From NCBI RefSeq assembly GCF_042679565.1, contig NZ_JBHTMY010000003.1:930001-994000 (forward strand): a stretch of 64,000 nt of DNA, given 5' to 3'. The position numbers and the translations under genes are program-made. The stretch is from Namhaeicola litoreus (GTDB taxonomy: Bacteria; Bacteroidota; Bacteroidia; Flavobacteriales; Flavobacteriaceae). Positions 23,241 to 31,696 of the stretch are shown here, piece after piece (position 1 is the first letter of the stretch; the number at the start of each line of letters is the position of its first letter). The notes below the pieces were generated by a model. It was not told the origin of the DNA. It did not search any database and saw only the letters and a program-made list of their open reading frames with translations.

Positions 23241-25226
23241 TTAAAATAATAATAGTTCTTTCATTGCTTTTTCAATTCGATTGATTGGCAAAAAATTATC
23301 CTCTAAGGTTTTTGAGAATGGTACTGGAGTTTCTAAACTTCCAACGCGTTTTACCGGCGCATCCAAATACTGAAAACAGTTTTCTGTGATTAATGCTGAA
23401 ATTTCAGAAGCCAAACCTCCAAACAACGTATCTTCTTGAACTATGATCACTCGATTTGTTTTCTTCACAGATTCAAAAATAGTTTCTGTATCCAGGGGAA
23501 TTAAGGATCTCAAATCTATAAGATCAGCACTTATTTTTTCTTTCTGCACTATTTCAATAACCCAATGAACAGCAGCCCCATAGGTAACAACAGTTATATC
23601 ATTCCCTGATTTCAACACATTTGCTTTCCCAAAAGGAATGTGGTAATAATCTGTAGGAACATTTTCTCGCACAGAGCGATACAGCATTTTATGTTCAAAA
23701 AATATCACCGGATTGGGATCTTCAATGGCTGTAGCCAATAAACCTTTTGCATCAGCAGGAAAAGCGGGATAAACAACCTTTAAACCAGGTGTTTTAAAAA
23801 ACCAGGCCTCATTGGTTTGACTATGAAATGGTCCCGCACCTACTCCAGCTCCGCATGGCATTCGAAGCACAGTATCACTCATTTGCCCCCAGCGGTAGTA
23901 AGATTTTGCGAGCACATTCACCACTGGATTAAAACCAGAAGTAACAAAATCAGAAAACTGTAATTCCACAACAGATTTTATACCTTTTACAGATAGTCCA
24001 TAGGCGGTCTCTATGATAGAAGATTCACATATTGGGGTATTTCTAACTCGCGCTTTGCCATACTTTTCAACAAAACCTTCAGTAATTTTAAAAACTCCGC
24101 CATATTCCGCAATGTCTTGTCCCATAAGAACAAGATCCGGAAATCTTTCCATCGATTGATCTAGAGCCTCCGAGACAGCGTCTACAAACCTGAGTTCTTT
24201 GGTTTTTTCACTCGGATGAACGAGTTTGAACTCTGAATTTGCATAAACATCAGAGATTTCATTTTCTTCATTAAAGGAGATTTCAGGATAGGCTCTCGCG
24301 ATATCTAATTCTTCATTTATCTCGTGAACAATTGCTTCTTTGATCTGAATATCAACCTCATCGCATAAAATATTTTGATCTTTTAGAAAGGCTCTAAAAT
24401 TTTCTAATGGATCTTTTGCTGCCCAAAAATCAAGCAATTCTTGTGGAACGTATTTCGTACCGCTAGCTTCTTCATGTCCTCTTACTCTAAAAGTTTTAAA
24501 TTCTAACAGTACGGGTCTTGGATGTACTCTTACACTTTTTGCTATCTCATTGACTTTTTGATAAACATCAACTACATTATTTCCGTCTATGATATGACTT
24601 TCCATCCCATAACCTAATGCCCTATCCGCTAAATTTTCGCAATTGAACTGTTCTGATATGGGTGTAGAAAGTCCGTAACCATTGTTCTCAATACAAAATA
24701 AAACGGGAAGTTTCCATACAGATGCCACATTTAAAGCCTCATGAAAATCTCCCTCACTCGTCCCCCCTTCTCCTGTAAATACAGCAGTTAATTTATTCGT
24801 GTTTTTAAGAACTTCAGCCAAAGCGATTCCATTTGCGATACCCAATTGCGGACCTAAATGAGAGATCATTCCAACGATTTTGTACTCTTGGGTGCCAAAA
24901 TGGAATGATCTCTCTCTACCTTTTGAAAAACCCTCCAATTTTCCTTGCCATTGAGCAAATAACTTTCTAAGTGGTATATTCCTAGAAGTAAATACACCCA
25001 AATTTCGATGCATGGGTAAAATAAACTCGTCATTTTGAAGGGAAAGGGTGACTCCAATTGAAATTGCTTCCTGTCCAATTCCTGAAAACCATTTAGAAAT
25101 TTTTCCTTGTCTGAGTAAAACAAGCATTTTTTCTTCGATCAATCTTGGTTTTAACATAGATTGATAAAGTTGTATCAACATCTCCTGGCTGAGATTTGAA
25201 GTTTCGAATGACATTGGACTATTCAT
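23241..25226 (-). CDS. Branched-chain 2-oxoacid dehydrogenase E1, fused alpha and beta subunits
   Basis: A 661-residue fusion of the two E1 chains. The alpha half (about 1-320) holds the thiamine-diphosphate motif GEGGTSEGDFHEALNVASVWKLPVLFCIENN. The beta half (about 340-661) starts ELRFVDAVSEALDQSMERFPDLVLMGQDIAEYGGVF and ends with the transketolase C-terminal domain. The enzyme decarboxylates 2-oxo acids from Leu, Ile and Val and passes the acyl group to lipoyl-E2. E2/E3 genes are not next to it. In most bacteria the chains are separate; the fusion is usual in Bacteroidota. An Lrp/AsnC regulator gene lies 121 bp upstream in the same direction. ATG 25214 (MSFETS) is an alternative start. Confidence 0.88.
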   Translation of the reverse strand: MNSPMSFETSNLSQEMLIQLYQSMLKPRLIEEKMLVLLRQGKISKWFSGIGQEAISIGVTLSLQNDEFILPMHRNLGVFTSRNIPLRKLFAQWQGKLEGFSKGRERSFHFGTQEYKIVGMISHLGPQLGIANGIALAEVLKNTNKLTAVFTGEGGTSEGDFHEALNVASVWKLPVLFCIENNGYGLSTPISEQFNCENLADRALGYGMESHIIDGNNVVDVYQKVNEIAKSVRVHPRPVLLEFKTFRVRGHEEASGTKYVPQELLDFWAAKDPLENFRAFLKDQNILCDEVDIQIKEAIVHEINEELDIARAYPEISFNEENEISDVYANSEFKLVHPSEKTKELRFVDAVSEALDQSMERFPDLVLMGQDIAEYGGVFKITEGFVEKYGKARVRNTPICESSIIETAYGLSVKGIKSVVELQFSDFVTSGFNPVVNVLAKSYYRWGQMSDTVLRMPCGAGVGAGPFHSQTNEAWFFKTPGLKVVYPAFPADAKGLLATAIEDPNPVIFFEHKMLYRSVRENVPTDYYHIPFGKANVLKSGNDITVVTYGAAVHWVIEIVQKEKISADLIDLRSLIPLDTETIFESVKKTNRVIIVQEDTLFGGLASEISALITENCFQYLDAPVKRVGSLETPVPFSKTLEDNFLPINRIEKAMKELLLF

Positions 25227-25301
25227 AAATAAAAATTGCTTGCTAAATTAGAACTAAGTGTTGAAAAATCATACATTTATTTAGGTCAAAATACTGCAAA
25301 A

Positions 25302-25327
25302 AAAATCCCTAAACGAGTAGGGATTTT
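25302..25327 (-). terminator. Rho-independent terminator after lrp-like gene
   Basis: Perfect 10-bp stem (AAAATCCCTA with TAGGGATTTT, loop 6 nt). On the minus strand it runs into eight T. It lies 20 bp past the stop of the Lrp-type gene and separates it from the E1 gene. Confidence 0.9.
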
Positions 25328-25347
25328 CAAAGTTATGTTGATTTTGA

Positions 25348-25833
25348 TTAAAATATTATCTCTTTAAATATTTTATGCATCAACCTTTTCTTATCATTTA
25401 TCACTTCTTCTAAGGATATTGATGTTTCTGTTCTTTTAATTCCAGGAATCTTGTCAAGACTGAATATGATATCTTTTGCATGACGTGTATCTTTCGCTCT
25501 TAATTTGCAAAAAATTGAAAATTTACCTGTCGTTAAATGAGCAACAGTAATTTCAGGAATCTTTTCAATTTCTTTTACAACATCAAAAGTTGTTGATGAA
25601 TTTTCTAAAAAAATCCCTACGTATGCAATAAAGGTATAACCCATCTTATTGTAATCTACGGTAAGAGTAGAGCCTTTAATCACACCTTCTTCCTCCATCT
25701 TCTTCACCCGAACATGTATAGTTCCGGCGGAAACCAATAAATTTTTTGCAATATCCGTAAAAGGAGTTCTAGCATTTTCTATTAAAGCTTCGAGAATTTG
25801 ATGATCGAGCTCATCAAGCTTAAATTTCGACAT
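25348..25833 (-). CDS. Lrp/AsnC-family transcriptional regulator
   Basis: A 161-residue regulator. The N-terminal helix-turn-helix covers about residues 8-60 (LDELDHQILEALIENARTPFTDIAKNLLVSAGTIHVRVKKMEEEGVI), followed by the RAM/ACT ligand-binding domain (about 72-150, including IPEITVAHLTTGKFSIFCKLRAKDTRHAKDII). Such proteins sense amino acids and form octamers. The neighbouring E1 gene for branched-chain 2-oxo acid breakdown is a plausible target, but a terminator separates them and no direct evidence is visible. Confidence 0.9.
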   Translation of the reverse strand: MSKFKLDELDHQILEALIENARTPFTDIAKNLLVSAGTIHVRVKKMEEEGVIKGSTLTVDYNKMGYTFIAYVGIFLENSSTTFDVVKEIEKIPEITVAHLTTGKFSIFCKLRAKDTRHAKDIIFSLDKIPGIKRTETSISLEEVINDKKRLMHKIFKEIIF

Positions 25834-25902
25834 AGTTTGTTTTTAAATCAATTGCAAATATCATAAAAATAATTAAATAAAAAACTTAAAATCGCAATTT
25901 TT

Positions 25903-27036
25903 TCATTGAATAGATAGATTATCTACAATATACTGCAAAAGATTTTCTTCGGAATTAAATATTAAGTTGCTGGTTCTGTCAGTATCTAAAATTATATTCG
26001 AAGAATATGCTTTTAGATTTCCTCTATTAGCAATTTTCGGCTCAAAAGTTATGCTATCACCATTTAAAACTTCCACTAATTGAATTGCGATATCCGTCTT
26101 TTCGTCATTTAATTTACAACTCCTTAATATAATATCATATAGGTTTTGCTTATTTTCAGGAATTAAAAAATAATCCTTATAATCACAATATTCCAATCCA
26201 TTCACTATACTATTCAAACCTTGAAGCATACTGTAAAAAGTGTATTTTCTTGACACTTCACGGCTGTAATCATTTTGATAATGACCTGACTCTATTAAAA
26301 CCGTTGGGTATCCTGCCTTTTGAAAATTGTCTCCTGTCGCTGTTGGATAGAATTCATCAGTATATCTTCCTAACTGATCTGGAATAAAATCGTCAAGCAA
26401 CGATTTAATCCCCGAAATAACAGACATGGTTACTTTTCTGCCCTCCGTTATTTCTCTATTCACTTCGGTGGAAGGTGCTAAAAAAGATAAAGTTGCAGGC
26501 TTATTCTCTCGCCCAACACTAAAAATTGTTCTTTGATCATGAAGATTAAAGCAAAAATTTGGATTAAATATTTTCAATTCATGATATAAAATTTGACTCT
26601 CAGGGGCGGTTTGTTCTACTGCATCTCTATTTAAATCAATATTTTGAGCACTTACTCTGGTGTATTGCTCGGCTCCATCCGGATTTAAAATAGGGATAAA
26701 ACTAATTTGACAGTGTTCTAAAATCGAATTCCGCAAATGAACAAGTGTTCCCGGATTCTCCATAAACTTTAGCAAATCAAACATGGCTTTAGTTCCGGTA
26801 CTTTCGTTACCATGCATTTGAGACCAAATCAGTATTTTTTGCGAACCTTTTCCAAATTCAATTTTTTTAATAGATTTCCCTAAAAACGATTTACCTATTT
26901 CTGAAATACAAAACGTATCACCTAAATCCTTTATAATTGGATCTATATTTTGTAGGGTTACGTATCTTCCTTTAAGTCCTTTTTGAAAATTTTGCATGTA
27001 CCAATTTTCAATAAGTAAACGATCAATTTTAGCCAT
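25903..27036 (-). CDS. M14-family zinc carboxypeptidase, cytosolic
   Basis: A 377-residue metallopeptidase without signal peptide. Zinc ligands appear as HGNE (His and Glu, about residues 94-97) and a later His in FNLHD (about 170); the catalytic Glu lies in LIESGHY (about 249). Residues NPDGAEQYTRVSAQNIDLNRD show the substrate-binding Arg/Asn-Arg of the family. M14 enzymes cleave C-terminal residues from peptides, muropeptides or amide conjugates. Being cytosolic, it may recycle peptides. It is transcribed divergently from an XRE regulator; the shared 277-bp interval carries five similar inverted repeats, so that regulator may control it. Confidence 0.82.
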   Translation of the reverse strand: MAKIDRLLIENWYMQNFQKGLKGRYVTLQNIDPIIKDLGDTFCISEIGKSFLGKSIKKIEFGKGSQKILIWSQMHGNESTGTKAMFDLLKFMENPGTLVHLRNSILEHCQISFIPILNPDGAEQYTRVSAQNIDLNRDAVEQTAPESQILYHELKIFNPNFCFNLHDQRTIFSVGRENKPATLSFLAPSTEVNREITEGRKVTMSVISGIKSLLDDFIPDQLGRYTDEFYPTATGDNFQKAGYPTVLIESGHYQNDYSREVSRKYTFYSMLQGLNSIVNGLEYCDYKDYFLIPENKQNLYDIILRSCKLNDEKTDIAIQLVEVLNGDSITFEPKIANRGNLKAYSSNIILDTDRTSNLIFNSEENLLQYIVDNLSIQ

Positions 27037-27109
27037 GTTACAAATGTAAACTTTTTTAATTTCACAAATGTAAATTGACGTTTAGTTGGAATAGTTTACA
27101 AAAGTAAAC
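27037..27109. promoter_or_regulatory. Three TTAC-N4-GTAA-type inverted repeats upstream of the M14 gene
   Basis: Copies at 27037-27051 (GTTACAAATGTAAAC), 27060-27075 (TTTCACAAATGTAAAT) and 27094-27109 (GTTTACAAAAGTAAAC, perfect 6-bp arms). They share the form TTAC-N4-GTAA (second copy one mismatch) and lie immediately upstream of the leftward peptidase gene. Probable operator for the XRE protein encoded across the interval; inference. Confidence 0.6.
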
Positions 27110-27261
27110 TGTTCTGTGTTATTCTGACACGAATCCTTTAAATTTATATTCAATTAAACATTAAATATATTTATACAATTCATAACTAGTTATTTGTATA
27201 TTTTTTATTAATGTATTAGTAGAGATTTATATTAAAAAATATCATCACTCTAATTGTTTTT

Positions 27262-27292
27262 TTTGTAAGTTTTATAAATTCGATTACATTTG
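27262..27292 (+). promoter_or_regulatory. Promoter TTTG-N19-TACATTTG for the XRE regulator
   Basis: A -33 TTTG (27262-27265) and -7 TACATTTG (27285-27292) with exact 19-bp spacing, the best Bacteroidota-type promoter in the window. It is 22 bp before the start codon, and the -7 box lies inside one of the inverted repeats. Confidence 0.65.
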
Positions 27293-27322
27293 TAAATAAC
27301 AATATAGTTTACAATGATAAAC
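27282..27322. promoter_or_regulatory. Two further inverted repeats over promoter and start codon of the XRE gene
   Basis: GATTACATTTGTAAAT (27282-27297) covers the -7 box, and GTTTACAATGATAAAC (27307-27322) spans the ATG of the regulator. Both fit TTAC-N4-(G)TAA with at most one mismatch. Binding here would block both transcription and initiation, suggesting negative autoregulation. Confidence 0.58.
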
Positions 27323-27685
27323 AGTGATGATTTTGCTAGAAGACTTAAAAGTGTTATGGATTTTTACCAACTTTCAGCGTCGCAATTTGCCGATAAAATT
27401 GATGTTCAGAGGTCGAGTATTTCTCATCTCTTATCGGGAAGAAACAAACCTAGTTTAGACTTTGTCTTGAAAATAATTAAAACCTTTGATGAGGTTGAAT
27501 TGTATTGGCTACTCAATGGAAAAGGTACTTTTCCTAAAGTAGAAACAATCGAAGATAAGCTACCCCCTATCATAAGTCAAAATACAGTGCAAAAAAAACT
27601 CCCAGAATTTTCCGGGAGTAATGAATCAATTGAAAGAATTGTTATTTTTTTTAAAGATGGTACTTTTAAGGAATATCGACCTTAA
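27314..27685 (+). CDS. XRE-family helix-turn-helix regulator
   Basis: A 123-residue DNA-binding protein. The HTH_XRE domain is at residues about 5-60: FARRLKSVMDFYQLSASQFADKIDVQRSSISHLLSGRNKPSLDFVLKII. A short C-terminal tail ends in the small beta segment SIERIVIFFKDGTFKEYRP, which looks like a conserved flavobacterial extension. It is divergent from the M14 peptidase gene, and its promoter overlaps TTAC-N4-GTAA repeats, so it probably regulates itself and the peptidase. It ends 1 bp before the convergent transketolase gene. Confidence 0.88.
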   Translation: MINSDDFARRLKSVMDFYQLSASQFADKIDVQRSSISHLLSGRNKPSLDFVLKIIKTFDEVELYWLLNGKGTFPKVETIEDKLPPIISQNTVQKKLPEFSGSNESIERIVIFFKDGTFKEYRP

Positions 27686-27686
27686 T

Positions 27687-28532
27687 TTAATAATCACCTA
27701 GTGTTTCAGGATTTTGAGCCAATGCAATCTCCAGTTGCTCATCGTTAGGAGCTTTACCATGCCAAGCATGCGTATGCATCATAAAATCTACACCATGTCC
27801 CATGATGGTATGCAACAAAATACAGACGGGTTTACCTTTACCGGTTTTAGATTTCGCCTCTTTCAAAGCTTTTTGAATAGATTCAATATCATTTCCTTTA
27901 TCTACCTCCAAAACATCCCAACCAAATGCTTCAAATTTAGCTTTTAAATCTCCTAACGGCATTACATCATTTGTAGAGCCATCTATTTGCTGTCCGTTAT
28001 AATCTATCGTTGCAATTAAGTTATCCACTTTTTTTCCTGCAGCATACATCACAGCTTCCCAAATCTGTCCTTCCTGTAGTTCTCCATCACCATGAAGCGT
28101 ATAGACCAAATGGCTGTCATTGTTTAATTTTTTCGCTTGTGCTGCTCCTAAAGCAACAGACAAACCTTGACCTAAAGAACCTGATGCAATCCGCACACCT
28201 GGTAAGCCTTCGTGCGTAGTTGGGTGACCTTGTAATCTTGTATCTAGCTTTCTAAATGTATCTAATTCTTTTACAGGAAAAAATCCACATCTGGCCAAAA
28301 CACTGTAGTACACTGGTGATATATGACCATTAGATAAGAAAAACAGATCTTCACCTCCACCGTTCATATCAAAATTAGTATTATATTCCATTACATCTTT
28401 GTAAAGAACTGTTAGAAATTCTGTACACCCCAAAGATCCTCCTGGATGACCTGAATTTACTGCATGAACCATCCTCACAATATCTCTTCTTACTTGGGTA
28501 GTGAAATTTTCTAAATCTTGAATCGTGGACAT
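27687..28532 (-). CDS. Transketolase, N-terminal (thiamine-diphosphate) subunit
   Basis: A 281-residue protein covering only the N-terminal domain of transketolase. TPP motifs include GHPTTHEGLPGVRIASGSLGQGLSVALGAA and HGDGELQEGQIWEAVMYAAGKKVDNLIATIDYNGQQIDG. In Bacteroidota transketolase is often two genes, N and C, placed side by side. Here the flanks are an XRE regulator and histidine ammonia-lyase, so the C-terminal partner must be elsewhere. It acts in the pentose phosphate pathway. It has its own promoter box at 28552-28559. Confidence 0.88.
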   Translation of the reverse strand: MSTIQDLENFTTQVRRDIVRMVHAVNSGHPGGSLGCTEFLTVLYKDVMEYNTNFDMNGGGEDLFFLSNGHISPVYYSVLARCGFFPVKELDTFRKLDTRLQGHPTTHEGLPGVRIASGSLGQGLSVALGAAQAKKLNNDSHLVYTLHGDGELQEGQIWEAVMYAAGKKVDNLIATIDYNGQQIDGSTNDVMPLGDLKAKFEAFGWDVLEVDKGNDIESIQKALKEAKSKTGKGKPVCILLHTIMGHGVDFMMHTHAWHGKAPNDEQLEIALAQNPETLGDY

Positions 28533-28551
28533 AATTATTTATTTTGGACTG

Positions 28552-28559
28552 CAAAAATA
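28552..28559 (-). promoter_or_regulatory. Putative -7 box TATTTTTG for the transketolase gene
   Basis: Exact TAnnTTTG match on the minus strand, 20 bp before the start codon, giving a short leader. No clear -33 box at 19 bp. Confidence 0.5.
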
Positions 28560-28620
28560 TCAAACTCTGTTTAAAACCAGCAGAAAATATTGAAAATAGT
28601 CAATAAACTTTGAAAAAGTT

Positions 28621-30132
28621 TTAGCCAAACAAGTCTTCGCTATCGATAATGATAGATTCAATAAACTGATCGCTTAAAACCATATCATCGTGTAAAACTT
28701 TATCATTGGCTATAAAAGGAACCTCATTGCGGTAGGCCTCAAGGAAATTTTCTAAAAAAACTGAAGTTTTTAAGGGTCTACGAAAATACAATGCCTGAGA
28801 AGCATTCATCAATTCAATCGCTAAAATGGTCTGAACATTATCTATGATTTTTTTTGCTTTGGTTGCTGCATTGGCGCCCATACTCACATGATCTTCTTGT
28901 CCGTTACTAGAAACAATCGAATCTGTTGATGCAGGTGTGGCATATTGTTTATTTTGGCTAATGATGCTGGCAGCGGTATACTGAGGTATCATAAAACCAC
29001 TGTTAAGGCCTGGATTATCTACTAGAAACGGGGGTAATTCTCGCGCACCTGATATGAGTTGAAATATTCTTCTCTCTGAAATACTACCAATTTCTGCGAA
29101 TGTCATGCCTAAAAAGTCCAAAGCAAAGGCCAAAGGTTGCCCATGAAAATTACCTCCTGATATAATTCGATCTTGATCAACAAATATATTCGGATTGTCT
29201 GTAACCGAATTAATCTCTACCAACATTGTCTTTTCTACATAACGCAATGCATCTTTGACTGCGCCGTGAACCTGCGGTATACATCTAAAAGAATATGGAT
29301 CCTGTACGTGCTTTTTTGATTGCTTCATCAATTCACTGCCTTTTAAAAAAGTTCTTACGCGTTCTGCAGTTTTCAGCTGTCCTCGATGTGGACGAATAAG
29401 GTGAATCATTGATTCAAAAGGAGATAAGCTCCCGTTAAAAGCCTCAAGAGAAAGCGATCCGATCAAATCTGCCAAATAAGATAATTTGAACGATTTAAGT
29501 AAGAGGTGAATGCCATAAGCACTCATAAATTGTGTTCCGTTCAACAGTGCCAATCCTTCTTTAGAGGATAAAGCAATCGGCTCCCAATCAAACAATTCTA
29601 GTATATCTTTTGCTTTTCTTTTCTCTCCATTGTAAAACACCTCACCTTTCCCAATCAGCGGTAAACTCAAATGGGCCAAGGGAGCTAGATCTCCTGAGGC
29701 GCCCAAAGACCCTTGTGTATAAACTACCGGATAAATATTATAATTAAAAAAATCTACTAACCTGTCAACCGTTTTTAATTGTACACCCGAAAATCCGTAA
29801 CTTAAGGATTGGATTTTAAACAATAGCATTAATTTAACTATTTCAAGAGGCACAACTTCACCGGTTCCACAAGCATGAGACATCACTAAATTCTCTTGTA
29901 ATTTTTGAAGCTGATCTCTATTAATTTTTACATTGTACAGCGAGCCAAACCCAGTATTGATACCGTAAATAGGATCATCACTTTTTTTCAGTTTCGCGTC
30001 TAAATACGTTCTACATACGACAATTTTTTCAATAGATTCTTCAGATAATTTAAGCTTCACATCATTATGGAGAATATCATAAATTTTTGGAAGATCTAAC
30101 TGTTCTCTATTGATAAAGTGGTAGATAGTCAT
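28621..30132 (-). CDS. hutH: Histidine ammonia-lyase
   Basis: A 503-residue aromatic amino acid lyase. The MIO cofactor triad Ala-Ser-Gly is residues 145-147 in GSLGASGDLAPLAHLSLP. YGINTGFG precedes the selectivity pair Ser85-His86, the state found in histidine lyases; tyrosine lyases have His-Leu and phenylalanine lyases Phe-Leu. It converts histidine to urocanate and ammonia in the cytosol. No hutU, hutI or hutG is adjacent. Because polyene (flexirubin) clusters use a related tyrosine lyase, the Ser-His pair matters: it argues against that role. Confidence 0.87.
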   Translation of the reverse strand: MTIYHFINREQLDLPKIYDILHNDVKLKLSEESIEKIVVCRTYLDAKLKKSDDPIYGINTGFGSLYNVKINRDQLQKLQENLVMSHACGTGEVVPLEIVKLMLLFKIQSLSYGFSGVQLKTVDRLVDFFNYNIYPVVYTQGSLGASGDLAPLAHLSLPLIGKGEVFYNGEKRKAKDILELFDWEPIALSSKEGLALLNGTQFMSAYGIHLLLKSFKLSYLADLIGSLSLEAFNGSLSPFESMIHLIRPHRGQLKTAERVRTFLKGSELMKQSKKHVQDPYSFRCIPQVHGAVKDALRYVEKTMLVEINSVTDNPNIFVDQDRIISGGNFHGQPLAFALDFLGMTFAEIGSISERRIFQLISGARELPPFLVDNPGLNSGFMIPQYTAASIISQNKQYATPASTDSIVSSNGQEDHVSMGANAATKAKKIIDNVQTILAIELMNASQALYFRRPLKTSVFLENFLEAYRNEVPFIANDKVLHDDMVLSDQFIESIIIDSEDLFG

Positions 30133-30249
30133 AACGATAAATTTTGCGCAAATTAGTCATTTTTTGATCTTTAGAATCCTAACTTTTCATCGAAACTTTA
30201 AAATTTATGTTAAATCGATTTTCTTAAGGATCAAATATGCATTTAATAT

Positions 30250-30257
30250 TATCTTTG
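30250..30257 (+). promoter_or_regulatory. -7 box TATCTTTG that decides the start of the TlpA-like gene
   Basis: Exact TAnnTTTG match located downstream of ATG 30237 and 22 bp upstream of GTG 30279. It makes the earlier ATG unlikely as a start. Confidence 0.55.
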
Positions 30258-30278
30258 GCAGTTAAAAAAAGATATACT

Positions 30279-31664
30279 GTGAGATATTTATTATTTATTT
30301 TTTCGATTACACTTTTTATTTCTTGTAACAAACAGGAAGAAGATATTAAGAATTATGCCCTTCTCAATGGGAAGGTGATAAATCATTCTGAAAACATCAT
30401 CAAGCTTCGGGATATTGACAATAAAATAATTAAAGAAATAGAGATTTCTACAGACGGAAGTTTCAATGATACACTCGAAAACATTGTTACCGGCTATTAC
30501 CGGATCTCGTTAGATAAAGAAAGTTCGACGATTTTTTTAAGTCCCGGTACAGACATATCGGTCAATTTAGATTATCAACAATTCGATGAAACCTTAATTT
30601 TTGAAGGAAATGGCAGTGCAGAGAACAATTATTTGTCTGCTACTTATTTAAAAAACGAAAATATGGGAGACACACTAACCTATGCATACCTGGGCAGCCT
30701 GGATGAAGCTAGTTTTATCAAGACAGCACTTGATCTTAAAACTAAACAGTTAGCATTTATGACTAGTCAGTTGGGTATTAGTGAAGAGTTTAAAGAATTG
30801 GAAGAAGCAAATTTATTATACACTTGGGCTAATCGAATGCAGAATTATGAAGCACAGAGAAGGTATGTATCAGGTGATGAGGAGTTTAAAGTGTCGGATG
30901 AATTTAACACTTTTAATGAAGGGTTAAGATTGGATGATCAAAGTTTAGCTAATTTGTCGAGTTATAGAAATTATCTACAGAATTATTACGGAGCTCAAAT
31001 TGCTTCTGATGAGAACCTTTCGAAAGATTATTCTTTGAACTATATAAAGTTAATCGCAAAGGAGGTAGAAAATGAGGCGCTTAGAAATAGTTTGCTTTAT
31101 GCTAATGCACAATATGGTATCACTTTTACTTCAGAAGTGCAACCTTATTATGATATTTTTATGGCTTCATCTAGTAATGAGGAACACAAAAAAGAAATTA
31201 CAGAAAAATATGAAAAACTCATCAAAGTAGCTGCCGGTAAACCATCTCCAAAATTCATAAACTATGAGAACATCGATGGAACAACGACATCTTTGGATGA
31301 TTTGAAAGGAAAGTTTGTTTATGTAGACGTCTGGGCAACTTGGTGCGGGCCCTGCAAAAGAGAAATTCCGCACCTAAAAGAGATCACTGAAGCATATAAA
31401 AATAAAGAAATAGCTTTTGTGAGTATGAGTATTGATAATCCCAAAGATCATGACAAGTGGGAGCAAATGGTGGCTGAAGAAAATTTAAAAGGCATACAAA
31501 TTTTTGCTCCAAACGCGTGGGAGTCTGATTTTGTTCAAGATTATAGTATCCTTGGTATCCCAAGGTTTATTTTAATTGATAAGGAAGGAAATATTGTAAA
31601 TGCTAATGCCCCACGTCCGTCACAAGAAGAATTGACAGAATTATTGAATTCACTCAACATCTAA
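30279..31664 (+). CDS. TlpA-like thiol:disulfide lipoprotein with DUF4369-like N-domain
   Basis: A 461-residue lipoprotein. GTG 30279 gives a clean signal (RYLLFIFSITLFISC, lipid on Cys16), whereas ATG 30237 adds a basic tail and lies before a promoter box. A beta-rich N-domain (about 25-110, DUF4369-type) precedes a helical middle and a thioredoxin domain from about residue 325, with WCGPC at about 354-358 and the cis-Pro strand GIPRFILID. It would reduce or isomerise disulfides in the periplasm, facing from the membrane. A paralogue follows 32 bp downstream, so the pair likely arose by tandem duplication. Confidence 0.85.
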   Translation: MRYLLFIFSITLFISCNKQEEDIKNYALLNGKVINHSENIIKLRDIDNKIIKEIEISTDGSFNDTLENIVTGYYRISLDKESSTIFLSPGTDISVNLDYQQFDETLIFEGNGSAENNYLSATYLKNENMGDTLTYAYLGSLDEASFIKTALDLKTKQLAFMTSQLGISEEFKELEEANLLYTWANRMQNYEAQRRYVSGDEEFKVSDEFNTFNEGLRLDDQSLANLSSYRNYLQNYYGAQIASDENLSKDYSLNYIKLIAKEVENEALRNSLLYANAQYGITFTSEVQPYYDIFMASSSNEEHKKEITEKYEKLIKVAAGKPSPKFINYENIDGTTTSLDDLKGKFVYVDVWATWCGPCKREIPHLKEITEAYKNKEIAFVSMSIDNPKDHDKWEQMVAEENLKGIQIFAPNAWESDFVQDYSILGIPRFILIDKEGNIVNANAPRPSQEELTELLNSLNI

Positions 31665-31696
31665 TTTAGTTAAAAGAATAAAACCAAAAAATAAAC

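Noticed and set aside
27590..27625. Hairpin with ACTCCC and GGGAGT arms near the end of the XRE gene
   Set aside because: It lies inside the coding region, has an imperfect stem and no T tract after it, so no terminator is called.
28621..30132. Tyrosine ammonia-lyase for flexirubin-type pigment
   Set aside because: The selectivity pair after the N-terminal Gly-rich loop is Ser-His, the histidine lyase state, and the gene is 25 kb from the ketosynthase cluster.
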